This document shows positions 48,843-57,456 of a stretch of 64,000 nt of DNA, in pieces. The stretch comes from JACVRW01 sp036407035. GTDB lineage: Bacteria > Actinomycetota > Thermoleophilia > Solirubrobacterales > Thermoleophilaceae. Under the pieces are notes generated by a model that was not told the origin of the DNA, ran no database searches, and saw nothing but the letters and a program-made list of their open reading frames with translations. The position numbers and the translations under genes are program-made. The number at the start of each line of letters is the position of its first letter. Position 1 is the first letter of the stretch. The stretch spans positions 1-64,000 of the forward strand of contig DASXAA010000147.1 in the NCBI GenBank assembly GCA_036407035.1, in the 5' to 3' direction.

Positions 48843-50168
48843 TTGGCCGGCGAGCTCTTCGGCCCGATCTTCGTGCCGGACCCCGTGCGCGAGGCGGTCT
48901 CCGACCGGGCCTGGCTGCAGGCGATGCTCGACTTCGAGGCGGCGCTCGCGGTCGCCGAGGCGCGCGCGCGGGTGATCCCGCTGCAGGCCGCCGAGGCGAT
49001 CGGCGCCGCCTGCCGGGCGGACCGCTTCGACGCCGGGCGGATCGCCCGCAAGGGCCGCGGCTCCGGCAACCCGGCCGCGCCGCTCGCGAGCGCCCTGCGC
49101 GCGGCGCTGCCCGACGAGGCAGCCCGCTGGGTGCACTGGGGCGCGACGAGCCAGGACGTGCTCGACACCGCGGCGATGCTCGTGGCCCGGCGCGCGCTCG
49201 ACCTGGTGCTGGCGGACCTCGACGGCGTCGCGACCGCGTGCGCGCGCCTCGCGGACGCCCACCGCGCCACGCCGATGGCGGGGCGCACCCTGCTCCAGCA
49301 GGCCGTGCCGACCACCTTCGGCCTCAAGGCGGCCGGCTGGCTCGTCGCCGTGAGCGAGGCGACCGACCGCCTGCGGGCGATCCAGCGCGAGCGCCTCGCG
49401 GTGGAGCTCGGCGGCGCGGCCGGCACGCTGTCCGCGCTCGGCGATCAAGGGCCGCACGTGCTCGCGCTGCTGGCCGAGGAGCTCGGGCTGGCCGAGCCGG
49501 TGGTCCCGTGGCACACGGCGCGGGGACGCGTGGCCGAGCTGGGCGCGGAGCTCGCGCTCACGGCGGGAGTGCTCGCGAAGATCGCCCTCGACGTGGTGCT
49601 GCTCGCGCAGACCGAGGTCGGCGAGGTGGCGGAGGCCGCCGGCGGCGGGTCGTCGGCGATGCCGCACAAGCGGAATCCGGTCGCGGCGACGCTCGTGCGC
49701 GCCTGCGCGCCGCAGGTGCAGGCGCAGGCCGGCGTGCTGGTCGCCGCGATGGCGCAGGAGCACGAGCGGGCGGCGGGCGCGTGGCACTCCGAGTGGGAGG
49801 CGCTCAGCCGCGCCCTGGAGCTGACCGGCGGCGCCGGCGCGCGCGCACGCGAGATGGTGGAGGGCTTGCGGATCGACCCGGAGCGCATGCGGGCCAACCT
49901 CGACGCCACCGGCGGCCTCCTGATGGCGGAGCACGTGATGGTCGTGCTGACGGAGAAGGTCGGCGGGCCCGAGGCGTCGCGGCTCGTGGAGGCGGCCGCG
50001 AGCCGCGCGCGCGACGAGGGCCTGTCGCTCGGCGACGCGCTCGCCACGGATCCCGGCGTGGAGCTCTCGGATGACGAGATCCGGCGGGCCCTCGACCCCG
50101 AGAGCTACCTCGGCGCGGCCGACGCGTTCGTGCAGCGCGCGCTCGATCTCGTAGGGTGGCGCCCGTGA
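48843..50168 (+). CDS. pcaB: 3-carboxy-cis,cis-muconate cycloisomerase
   Basis: 441 residues from a TTG five bases after the pcaF stop. It closes the lactone ring of carboxymuconate in protocatechuate degradation. It belongs to the fumarase/adenylosuccinate-lyase superfamily: RWVHWGATSQDVLDTAAMLV, GRTLLQQAVPTTFGLKAAGW and the signature GSSAMPHKRNPVAATLV are present. PcaB is supported over adenylosuccinate lyase by the pob/pca setting and the QQAVPTTFG segment. pcaGH and pcaC/D are not in the window, so the pathway must be completed elsewhere. The next gene overlaps its stop as GTGA. Confidence 0.88.
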   Translation: MAGELFGPIFVPDPVREAVSDRAWLQAMLDFEAALAVAEARARVIPLQAAEAIGAACRADRFDAGRIARKGRGSGNPAAPLASALRAALPDEAARWVHWGATSQDVLDTAAMLVARRALDLVLADLDGVATACARLADAHRATPMAGRTLLQQAVPTTFGLKAAGWLVAVSEATDRLRAIQRERLAVELGGAAGTLSALGDQGPHVLALLAEELGLAEPVVPWHTARGRVAELGAELALTAGVLAKIALDVVLLAQTEVGEVAEAAGGGSSAMPHKRNPVAATLVRACAPQVQAQAGVLVAAMAQEHERAAGAWHSEWEALSRALELTGGAGARAREMVEGLRIDPERMRANLDATGGLLMAEHVMVVLTEKVGGPEASRLVEAAASRARDEGLSLGDALATDPGVELSDDEIRRALDPESYLGAADAFVQRALDLVGWRP

Positions 50169-51814
50169 AGGCGGCCGCCGGGCTGATAGAGCTGCTGCGG
50201 AGCGAGGGCGTGGACCGCGTGTTCGGCAACCCGGGCACGACCGAGCTGCCGTTCATGGAGGCCCTGGCGCTCGCGCCCGAGATGCCGTACCACCTCGGAC
50301 TGCACGAGGTCGCAGTCGTGTCGATGGCCGACGGCCACGCGCGCGCGAGCCGGCGCACGTCGTTCGTGAACCTCCACATCGCGGCCGGCCTCGCGAACGG
50401 GCTCAGCATGGTGCTGAACGCGCGGCGGGCGCGCACGCCGATGGTGGTGACCGCCGGGCAGCAGCACCGCGGCCACCTGATCCAGGACCCGATGCTCGGC
50501 GGCGACCTGCTCGCGCTCTCGCAGGGCGCGTTCAAGGAGGCGGTGGAGGTCGCGCGCGTGGAGGACCTCGGCCTGCTCATGCGGCGGGCCTTCGCCCGCG
50601 CCCAGGCGCCGCCGTCTGGGCCGGTGCTCGTGTCGCTCCCGGTCGACGTGCTCGAGGAGGAGCTGCCCCCGCCGCTCCCGCCGCGCTCGGAGATCGCGCC
50701 GCCCGGGCCGGCCCAGGGGCTCGAGGCGGCCGCGGCGATCCTGCTGGAGGCGCGGGCGCCCGCGATCGTCGCCGGCGACGGCGTGGGACGCGAGGGTGCG
50801 CTCGACGAGCTGGTGCGGGTGGCCGAGGCGCTCGGCGCGACGGTCTTCCACGAGCCGATGTACGACGCCTGCGACTTCCCCGCGACGCACCCGCTCTCCG
50901 CCGGGATGATGCCGCCGGTCAACGTCGAGATACGCAGGCGGCTCGAAGCCCACGACGTGCTGTTCCTCGTCGGGAGCCACGCGTTCTCGGCGCACTACTA
51001 CACGCCGCCGGCGGCGATCCCGGACGATGTCACGGTCGTCCAGCTGGACCCCGACGCGGCTGAGCTCGGGCGCAACTACGCCGTCGCCGCCGGCCTGCAC
51101 GGCGGGGTGCGCGCCACGCTCGCCGCGCTGCTGCCGCTGCTCGAGGGGCAGTCGGGCGAGGCGGGCGAGCGGCTGGCCGCGGCGAGGGCGAAGGGCGAGT
51201 CCCTCGCGGGCGAGCGCGACGGCGCCGCGGACGACCCGGCGGTCGCGGCCCGGGCGCTCGTGGACGCGCTCCCGCCCGACACCGTGATGATCGAGGAGGC
51301 GATCACTACCGGCCTGCTCGTGCGCGCCGCGTTCGCCGCCGACCGGCCCGGCTCGTACCACCACAGCGTGGGCGGGGCGCTCGGCTGGGGCATCGGCGCC
51401 GGTATCGGCGTGAAGCTCGCCCGACCGGACGCGCCGGTCGTCGCGGTCGTCGGCGATGGCTGCGCGATGTACGGCATCCAGGGCCTCTGGTCCGCCGCGC
51501 GCTACGAGGTACCGGTGGTCGTGGCGGTGCTCAACAACCGCGAGTACCGGGCGTGCAAGCAGGGCATCCCGCGGGTGATGGAGCCGTCGGGCGCCGACCG
51601 CTTTGTCGGCATGGACCTGGCGCCGCCGGCGATCGACTTCGTGTCGCTGGCGAAGTCGCTCGGCGTCTCGGCCGCGCGCGCGGAGGGACCGGAGGCGATC
51701 GCGGGCGAGATCGAGAGCGCGCTTCAGGCCGGCGCGCCCGCGCTCGTGGAGATCGCGATCGCCGGCAGCCCGGAGCGGCGGGCGCAGGCCGGCGCCGTGG
51801 CGGTCGAGGCCTAA
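50165..51814 (+). CDS. Benzoylformate decarboxylase-like TPP enzyme
   Basis: 549 residues from a GTG overlapping the pcaB stop. A three-domain thiamine-diphosphate enzyme: VFGNPGTTELPFMEALALAP, the activating Glu and His in MPYHLGLHEVAVVSMADGHA, a central domain with PAIVAGDGVGREGALDELVR, and the TPP motif VVGDGCAMYGIQGLWSAARY followed by VPVVVAVLNNREYRACKQGI. These fit the MdlC/benzoylformate decarboxylase subgroup. It would turn benzoylformate (or its 4-hydroxy form) into the aldehyde. With PobA in the same operon, 4-hydroxybenzoylformate is an attractive but unproven substrate. The stop overlaps that of the convergent ligase gene. Confidence 0.88.
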   Translation: MKAAAGLIELLRSEGVDRVFGNPGTTELPFMEALALAPEMPYHLGLHEVAVVSMADGHARASRRTSFVNLHIAAGLANGLSMVLNARRARTPMVVTAGQQHRGHLIQDPMLGGDLLALSQGAFKEAVEVARVEDLGLLMRRAFARAQAPPSGPVLVSLPVDVLEEELPPPLPPRSEIAPPGPAQGLEAAAAILLEARAPAIVAGDGVGREGALDELVRVAEALGATVFHEPMYDACDFPATHPLSAGMMPPVNVEIRRRLEAHDVLFLVGSHAFSAHYYTPPAAIPDDVTVVQLDPDAAELGRNYAVAAGLHGGVRATLAALLPLLEGQSGEAGERLAAARAKGESLAGERDGAADDPAVAARALVDALPPDTVMIEEAITTGLLVRAAFAADRPGSYHHSVGGALGWGIGAGIGVKLARPDAPVVAVVGDGCAMYGIQGLWSAARYEVPVVVAVLNNREYRACKQGIPRVMEPSGADRFVGMDLAPPAIDFVSLAKSLGVSAARAEGPEAIAGEIESALQAGAPALVEIAIAGSPERRAQAGAVAVEA

Positions 51815-53313
51815 GCGCCTGAGACCAGCGTGGCGTGCCCCTCCCAGTAGGGCGCGCGCAGCTGCCGCTTCAGCACCTTGCCGGCGCCCGACTTGGGCAG
51901 CGGCTCGGTGCGGATCTCCACCTGCTTCGGTACCTTGTAGCCGGCGATCAGCTCGCGGCAGTGGCGCACGAGCTCGTCCTCCGTCACCTCGTCGCGCGGC
52001 ACGACGACCGCGTGCACGGCCTCGCCCCAGCGTTCGTCCGGGATGCCGAACACCGCCGCCTCGAGCACCGCCGGGTGCCGGAAGAGGGCCTCCTCGACCT
52101 CGGTCGAGTACACGTTCTCGCCGCCCGTGACGATCATGTCCTTGGCGCGGTCGACGAGATAGAGGTAGGCGTGCTCGTCGAGGTAGCCGAGGTCGCCGGT
52201 GCGGTACCAGCCGTCCACCAGCGCCGCGGCGGTCTCCTCCGGCTTATTCCAGTAGCCGGCCATCACGTTCTCGCCGCGGACCGCCACCTCGCCCACGACG
52301 TCCGTCCCCAGCGGCGTGCCGTCGGGGTCGAGCACGGCCACCTCCACGCCGACGGCCGGCTGGCCGCAGGAACGCGCCTGCGGCGCGTCGAGCAGCTCCT
52401 CCTCGCGATGCAGGACGGTCGCGATCGGCGCGGTCTCCGTTGCCCCGTACATGTGCAGCAGCGTGGCGTCCGGGAACGCGGCGTGTGCCCGCCGCAGCGT
52501 CTCGGTCGCGACGGGCGAGCCGCCGTGGCTCATCCCGCGCAGCGAGGAGACGTCCCGCGGACGCGCGAGCTGCTCCTCGCTGATCGCGGCGAGCATCGTC
52601 GGGACCAGGAGCGTCTCGGTCACGCCGTGCCGCTCGATCAGGTCGAGCGCCGCGACCGGCTCGAACGCCGGGAGCACCACCTGCTCGCCGGCGTTCCAGA
52701 CCGTCGACAGGACTGCGATCGATCCAGCGGCGTGGAACAGCGGCGCGGCGACCAGCCAGCGCATGTCGGGCCCGAAGCGCCAGATGGCCTGGAAGTGCAG
52801 CGCGTTGGCGATCAGGTTGCGGTGGGTGAGCATGACCCCCTTCGCGGCGCCGGTCGTGCCGCCCGTGTAGAAGAGGCCGGCCAGGGTCTCCGGGGGAAGG
52901 TCGTCTGGGAAGTAGACCGGCTCCGCGCCGGCCAGGAGCTCCTCGTAGCCGTCGCCGAGGTCGATCACGTGCTCGAGGGCGCCCGGTGGGTCGTCGATGC
53001 CGGTCGCCGTGAAGAGCACCTTCGCCCCGGAGTCCTCGAGCGCGTAGCGGAGCTCGGCGGCGCTGTGGCGCTGGTTGAGCGGCACGAGCGCCATCCCGGC
53101 GCCGGGCACGGCCTGGTAGAGCTCGAGGTAGCGGTGGCAGTTCGGGCCGACCACGGCGACCCGGTCGCCCCGCTCCACGCCGAGCGCGCGCAGCGCGCCC
53201 GCGAGCCGGCGGCAGCGCTCCCACGTCTCCGCGTACGTGAGCTCCGCTCCGCCGCACCGGACCGCGGTCCGCTCCGGCGCGACCTGCCTGGCCCGGGCCA
53301 ACGGGCCGATCAT
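51811..53313 (-). CDS. AMP-dependent acyl-CoA synthetase/ligase
   Basis: 500 residues from an ATG at 53313 with GGAGGTGA upstream. The adenylation motif A3 is LAGLFYTGGTTGAAKGVMLT; YGATETAPIA is A5; DGWYRTGDLGYLDEHAYLYL is A7; VDRAKDMIVTGGENVYSTEV is A8; PKSGAGKVLKRQLR holds the catalytic Lys (A10). It activates a carboxylic acid with ATP and CoA. The setting between an aromatic operon and an LLM oxidoreductase does not fix the substrate; fatty or aromatic acids are both possible. Confidence 0.92.
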   Translation of the reverse strand: MIGPLARARQVAPERTAVRCGGAELTYAETWERCRRLAGALRALGVERGDRVAVVGPNCHRYLELYQAVPGAGMALVPLNQRHSAAELRYALEDSGAKVLFTATGIDDPPGALEHVIDLGDGYEELLAGAEPVYFPDDLPPETLAGLFYTGGTTGAAKGVMLTHRNLIANALHFQAIWRFGPDMRWLVAAPLFHAAGSIAVLSTVWNAGEQVVLPAFEPVAALDLIERHGVTETLLVPTMLAAISEEQLARPRDVSSLRGMSHGGSPVATETLRRAHAAFPDATLLHMYGATETAPIATVLHREEELLDAPQARSCGQPAVGVEVAVLDPDGTPLGTDVVGEVAVRGENVMAGYWNKPEETAAALVDGWYRTGDLGYLDEHAYLYLVDRAKDMIVTGGENVYSTEVEEALFRHPAVLEAAVFGIPDERWGEAVHAVVVPRDEVTEDELVRHCRELIAGYKVPKQVEIRTEPLPKSGAGKVLKRQLRAPYWEGHATLVSGA

Positions 53314-53369
53314 CGAGGTCACCTCCGTCAACGTACTCCACCGCAGTGACATGCCGCAAGCGGCGGGCT

Positions 53370-54239
53370 TCAGGCGGTCGTCGCGCCCAAACGCGCCGGT
53401 GCGTGCGCGCGGATGTGGTCCTCGAGATCGGCGAGCGTGTAGTCGGCGCTTGCCGAGAAGCGGGCCGGCGGAAGCACCGCCAGGCGGTCGACCCCCAGTT
53501 CTGCGTAGTCCTCGACCACCGTCGTGTCCAGCCGCTCAGACGGGCTCACCGTGATCGTCAGCTCGCCGGGGTCACGGCCGGCGGCGCGGGCCTCCTCGCG
53601 CAGCGACCCGATGTTGCTCTCGGTTGCGGCCCGGTCGAGGGCGAAGCCGTACCAGCCCTGCGCATGGCGCACTGCGCGCCGGTGGGCCGCCCTGGTGTGG
53701 CCGCCGACGACGACCGGGACCGGACGCTGCACGGGTCGCGGGTACGCGTCGACGCCCTCGAACTCCACGTGGCTGCCGTGGAACGCGGGGGCCTCGTCCT
53801 CCCACAGGGAGCGCATCGCGGCGAGGTGCTCGTCGGCGCGCGTCCCGCGGCCCTCCATCGGCACGCCGACGGCGCTCATCTCGGGCTCGAGGTAGCCGAC
53901 GCCGAGGCCGAAGACGAGCCGACCGCTGCTCAGCACGTCGAGGCTCGCGAGCTCCTTGGCGAGCACGAGCGGGTTGCGCTGGGGCAGGATGACGATCCCG
54001 GTGGCGAGCAGCACGCGCTGGGTGGCGGCCGCCATGAACGCGAGCGTCACGACCGGGTCGAGCAGCGGGTAGTCGGGCTCGACGGGCGACGGCGGCACGC
54101 GGGGGCTCGGGGCGACCACGTGCTCGCCGAGCCAGATCGAGTCGTAGCCGAGCTCCTCCGCGAGCGCGGCCGCCCCGGCCGCGCCCTCCGGGGTGGCGCA
54201 TGCGCCCATGTTGAGCCCGAAGAGGCCGATGGTCGGCAT
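53370..54239 (-). CDS. LLM-class (F420-dependent-type) oxidoreductase
   Basis: 289 residues from an ATG at 54239; longer readings add basic, non-conserved sequence. IGLFGLNMGACATPEGAAGA, YDSIWLGEHVVAPSPRVPPS, RVLLATGIVILPQRNPLVLA, SLDVLSSGRLVFGLGVGYLE and YPRPVQRPVPVVVGGHTRAA are family signatures of the Rv-type F420 subgroup. Substrate unknown. It is upstream of the ligase gene on the same strand with a 56-bp gap. Confidence 0.87.
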   Translation of the reverse strand: MPTIGLFGLNMGACATPEGAAGAAALAEELGYDSIWLGEHVVAPSPRVPPSPVEPDYPLLDPVVTLAFMAAATQRVLLATGIVILPQRNPLVLAKELASLDVLSSGRLVFGLGVGYLEPEMSAVGVPMEGRGTRADEHLAAMRSLWEDEAPAFHGSHVEFEGVDAYPRPVQRPVPVVVGGHTRAAHRRAVRHAQGWYGFALDRAATESNIGSLREEARAAGRDPGELTITVSPSERLDTTVVEDYAELGVDRLAVLPPARFSASADYTLADLEDHIRAHAPARLGATTA

Positions 54240-54292
54240 CGGCCGTCGAGAGTACGGCAATCCCTCGAGCCCCCTTCGCCCGTAGTACCAGC

Positions 54293-54838
54293 ATGAAAGC
54301 AACAGCCGCCATACCAATGAAACGACTGCTCATCCCCCTACCCGTCCTCGCGGCGTCCCTCCTGATCGCCGCCTGTGGCGGCGGCTCCTCGTCGGACTCG
54401 GGAGCGGCCACGGCCGCGACGCCGCCGAGCGGCGGCACCGTGGCGGTCAAGTCCGTCAGCGGTACCGGCAACGTGCTCGTCGACTCGAGCGGCAAGGCGC
54501 TCTACAGCGCCGACGTCGAGCGGAACGGCAAGGTGCTCTGCACCGGGGCGTGCACCTCGTTCTGGATGCCGCTCACGACCGACTCGGCGAAGCCGACCGG
54601 TTCGAGCAGCGCCGGCACGCTCGGCGTCGTGAAGCGCCCGGACGGCACCATGCAGGTCACGGCCGGCGGCAGGCCGCTCTACACCTTCTCGCAGGACTCC
54701 GCGGGCAAGGTCACCGGCAACGGGTTCGCCGATGCGTTCAACGGCCACCACTTCAAGTGGACCGTCGTGACAGCCGGCGGCAAGGCCGCGGCCACGAGCG
54801 GTGGCGGTGGCGGCGGCAGCGGTCCCTACGGTTACTGA
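54293..54838 (+). CDS. Lipoprotein with secreted-repeat (COG4315-type) domains
   Basis: 181 residues. A second ATG at 54317 gives a better signal peptide: LLIPLPVLAASLLIAACGGG ends in a lipobox (IAAC). Two units of the secreted repeat are visible: GNVLVDSSGKALYSADVERN followed by CTGACTSFWMPLTT, and TMQVTAGGRPLYTFSQDSAG followed by HFKWTVV. In this family the unit is LxTxxGxxLYxF..D with a CxxxCxxxWPPL core; here only the first unit keeps its Cys pair. The tail is Gly/Ser-rich. An ECF sigma gene starts 5 bp later, so the three genes form a stress-response operon. Confidence 0.85.
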   Translation: MKATAAIPMKRLLIPLPVLAASLLIAACGGGSSSDSGAATAATPPSGGTVAVKSVSGTGNVLVDSSGKALYSADVERNGKVLCTGACTSFWMPLTTDSAKPTGSSSAGTLGVVKRPDGTMQVTAGGRPLYTFSQDSAGKVTGNGFADAFNGHHFKWTVVTAGGKAAATSGGGGGGSGPYGY

Positions 54839-54843
54839 GGTAG

Positions 54844-55389
54844 ATGGAAGGTCTCACCGACGAGACCCTGCTGGCCGGACTGGCCTCCGGCAACCCCGAC
54901 GATGCCGCCGCGTTCGTACGGCGCTTCCAGAGCCGCGTCTACGGGCTGGCCTTGACGATCGTTCGCGATCCCGAGCTGGCCGAGGAGGTGGCGCAGGAGG
55001 CGTTCGTGCGCGCGTGGCGGCACGCGGGGTCATACGACGCGCGCCGTGGGCGCGTACCCGCCTGGCTCCTGACCATCGCCCGCAACCTCGCGATCGACAG
55101 GTTGCGCATGCGAGTCGCCACCCCGGCCGACCCCGACGTGATCGCGTCCCAGCTCGACATCTCCTCGCAGGCGGCGATGCCCGACGTGGGCGAGCGCGAT
55201 CGCGTTCGGCGCGCCCTCGCCGGCCTGCCGGACGAGCAGCGGCGGGCGCTCGTGCTCGCCGTGTACGGGGGCAGGACGGCGAGGGAGATCTCGGAGCTGG
55301 ACGACGTGGCCGTGGGGACCGTCAAGACGCGCCTCAGGGCGGCGATGATCAAGCTGCGCGGGACACTGGGGGTCGGAAATGACGTGTGA
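54844..55389 (+). CDS. ECF-type sigma factor
   Basis: 181 residues. Region 2: FVRRFQSRVYGLALTIVRDP with ELAEEVAQEAFVRAWRHAGS and VPAWLLTIARNLAIDRLRMR; region 4: LPDEQRRALVLAVYGGRTAR then EISELDDVAVGTVKTRLRAA. The layout resembles SigK/SigL-type ECF factors. It overlaps the downstream anti-sigma gene by 11 bp and follows the lipoprotein gene by 5 bp. Confidence 0.92.
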   Translation: MEGLTDETLLAGLASGNPDDAAAFVRRFQSRVYGLALTIVRDPELAEEVAQEAFVRAWRHAGSYDARRGRVPAWLLTIARNLAIDRLRMRVATPADPDVIASQLDISSQAAMPDVGERDRVRRALAGLPDEQRRALVLAVYGGRTAREISELDDVAVGTVKTRLRAAMIKLRGTLGVGNDV

Positions 55390-56107
55390 GGAGACCCGAG
55401 AGCTCGCCCCCGAGCTGGCGCTCGGGATAGCCGACGGCGCGGAGCGGGCGCAGGCGCTCAGCCACCTTGCGCAGTGCGCGGACTGCCGACGCGCCGTGGC
55501 GGAGCTGTCCGAGGTGACGGACGAGCTCCTGATGCTCGCCCCGGAGCACGAGCCCCCGGTGGGGTTCGAGTCGCGCGTGCTCGCGCGGCTCGAGCCGGGC
55601 CCGGCCGAGCCGGCGGCCGCGCCGGCGCCCTCCGCGGCGCGTGTGCCCCGGCGGAGGTGGCGCCGGCGCTTCACCGCGGTCCTCGCGCCGGTCGCGGCGG
55701 CGGCCCTGACGGCTGTGCTGGTCCTGAACCTGACGAGCGACGACCGGCGGCTGGCCGACCAGTACCGCTCGACACTGGCCGAGGCGAACGGCCAGTACTT
55801 CGAGGCGACGCAGCTGTACGCGCCCGCACACGTACCCGCCGGGGTGGCCTATGGCTACAGGGGCAAGCCCTCGTGGGTGTTCGTAACGGTGAAGCCGCCC
55901 TTCCGCTCGACCGACTACGACGCCGAGCTGGCGCTGAAGTCGGGGCGGCGGCTGCCGCTGACGTCCCTGCGGATCGACCCGAAGACCGGCAGCGGCGGCC
56001 AGGCCATTCCGGTCGACCTCCGGAAGGTGGCATCGGTTCGCTTGATCGGGCCACAGCGCGGCGACGTGCTCGAGGGCGACATGCCGCACGCCGGCCTGTC
56101 TGACTAG
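55379..56107 (+). CDS. Zinc-binding-type anti-sigma factor, single-pass membrane protein
   Basis: 242 residues; the start overlaps the sigma gene by 11 bp. The ZAS motif is LSHLAQCADCRRAVAELSEV (H-x3-C-x2-C). A membrane helix lies near residues 98-116 (AVLAPVAAAALTAVLVLNL). The outer part (PAHVPAGVAYGYRGKPSWVF, VTVKPPFRSTDYDAELALKS) is not a standard RskA domain and may sense a different signal. It is followed by a 530-bp non-coding repeat region. Confidence 0.88.
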   Translation: MTCEETRELAPELALGIADGAERAQALSHLAQCADCRRAVAELSEVTDELLMLAPEHEPPVGFESRVLARLEPGPAEPAAAPAPSAARVPRRRWRRRFTAVLAPVAAAALTAVLVLNLTSDDRRLADQYRSTLAEANGQYFEATQLYAPAHVPAGVAYGYRGKPSWVFVTVKPPFRSTDYDAELALKSGRRLPLTSLRIDPKTGSGGQAIPVDLRKVASVRLIGPQRGDVLEGDMPHAGLSD

Positions 56108-56637
56108 TGCGCAGCCCCTCGCCCGGTCGGCTCGGGCGCGGCCGGCTACGGCGGGCAACCCAGGGGTCGGCCCAGGTGTTGGCGGTCATCCCCATGAATT
56201 CCGCCCGCGGCGCCGTCCACTGTCGAGTTGGTTCCCGTGAGCGGAACTAACTCGACACTCGACTGGCGGGGCCCCTCCGGGCGGCCGGGCGCCGCGGCGG
56301 GTCCGGCGTTTACGGCGGCCAACCACGTCGTGGGTCCGGGGGTGGGCCGGATTGCGTCCGGCATTTGGACGGAATCCGGCCCACCCCTCGAAGCGACCCT
56401 GCTCCCCTCTCCGGGCCACCCTTGGTTGCCTGCCGTAAGCGCGAGAGCGCGCGCCGTGGCGGGTCGGGCGATTACTGCGGGCAACCAGGGTGTGGGTCCG
56501 GGGTGGGCCGGATTCCGTTGCATCGTGCGTCGCAATCCCGCCCCACCCCTCGGCCAGGCCTCCTTGGTTGCCACCGGCCTGGACCTCGGCGCCCGTGGCT
56601 GCCGCTTTCGGGCTCGCGGGCTGCGCCCGCCTGTCCC
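56108..56637. repeat. 530-bp non-coding region with degenerate ~25-100-bp repeats
   Basis: No plausible gene is seen. A core of the form TTACGGCGGGCAACCA recurs with changes near 56143, 56309 and 56470, and as a reverse complement near 56424-56441 (CTTGGTTGCCTGCCGTAA). Two longer related blocks at about 56305-56395 and 56466-56556 share GTGGGTCCGGGG, GGGTGGGCCGGATT-like and CCCCACCCCTCG segments, each with internal self-complementarity. A separate hairpin lies at 56222-56256. Confidence 0.65.
56222..56256. terminator. 14-bp inverted repeat, probable hairpin
   Basis: GTCGAGTTGGTTCC (56222-56235) pairs with GGAACTAACTCGAC (56243-56256) with one mismatch and a 7-nt loop. It lies about 115 bp after the anti-sigma stop and could be a terminator or an operator-like element. 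Confidence 0.5.
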
Positions 56638-57456
56638 CTAGTGCGTGACCACCAGCTGGCTCACCGTGAAGGCCGCCCCCTGGGGATCGGCCAGGACGGC
56701 CTGCCTGAAGCCCGGTACGTCGTAGGGGCCGGTGACGACCGCGCCGCCGAGCTCGGCCGCCTTCGCTGCGGTGCCGTCGGCGTCGGCGACCCAGAAGTCC
56801 ACGCTCCAGCGCGGCGGTCCCTCGTCGCCGGCGACCTCCGCCGGCAGCATCACCGCGACGACGTCGCGAGCGACCGGCTGGCCCGGCTCCCCGCCCACGT
56901 ACCCGTCGACGCTGTAGAGGGTGAGCTCGGCCCCGCCGAACTCGAAGGCGTTGGGGGTCCAGCCGAACACCGCGCCGTAGAACTCCTTCGCGCCCTCCGG
57001 ATCGGGCGTGATCAGCTGGCTCATTGACCACGCGCCCGGTTCGTTCACCAGCTGGGCGCCGGCGTGACCGTCGGGCTGCCAGACGCAGAACACCGCTCCG
57101 CCCGGGTCGGCGAGGACAGCCACGCGGGCGCCGCCCGGCGAGTCGAACGGCTCCCCGATCACGGTGCCGCCCGCGTCGACCGCCCGGCGGGCGGCGTCGT
57201 CGGCGCTCTCTACCTGCACGTAGGTGGACCACATGGGCGCGGGCGGAGGCGGCGCGCCGTGCTCCGAGACGATCCCGGCCACGTCGCGTCCGCGGACCCT
57301 GCACCTGAAGTACTTGCCGGGACGGTCCGCCGACATCAGGTTCTCGGTCTCCCAGCCGAACAGATCGCCGTAGAACGCGGCCGCGGCCTCCGCGTCCGGC
57401 TCCACGGCGGCGACCCAACACGGGACCCCGGGCTGGAATCCGTCGCGCTCGCTCAT
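56638..57456 (-). CDS. Two-domain VOC (glyoxalase/bleomycin-resistance-like) protein
   Basis: 272 residues from an ATG overlapping the upstream stop (ATGA). Two VOC modules are present: residues about 5-130 (VPCWVAAVEPDAEAAAAFYG to VAVLADPGGAVFCVWQPDGH) and 135-272 (GAKEFYGAVFGWTPNAFEFG to AVLADPQGAAFTVSQLVV). The pattern AxxFYxxLFGW and the C-terminal ADPxGAxF are typical. Such proteins bind metals and act on or bind small electrophiles and antibiotics. It lies in an operon with a DUF899 gene, opposite an HxlR regulator. Confidence 0.88.
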   Translation of the reverse strand: MSERDGFQPGVPCWVAAVEPDAEAAAAFYGDLFGWETENLMSADRPGKYFRCRVRGRDVAGIVSEHGAPPPPAPMWSTYVQVESADDAARRAVDAGGTVIGEPFDSPGGARVAVLADPGGAVFCVWQPDGHAGAQLVNEPGAWSMSQLITPDPEGAKEFYGAVFGWTPNAFEFGGAELTLYSVDGYVGGEPGQPVARDVVAVMLPAEVAGDEGPPRWSVDFWVADADGTAAKAAELGGAVVTGPYDVPGFRQAVLADPQGAAFTVSQLVVTH

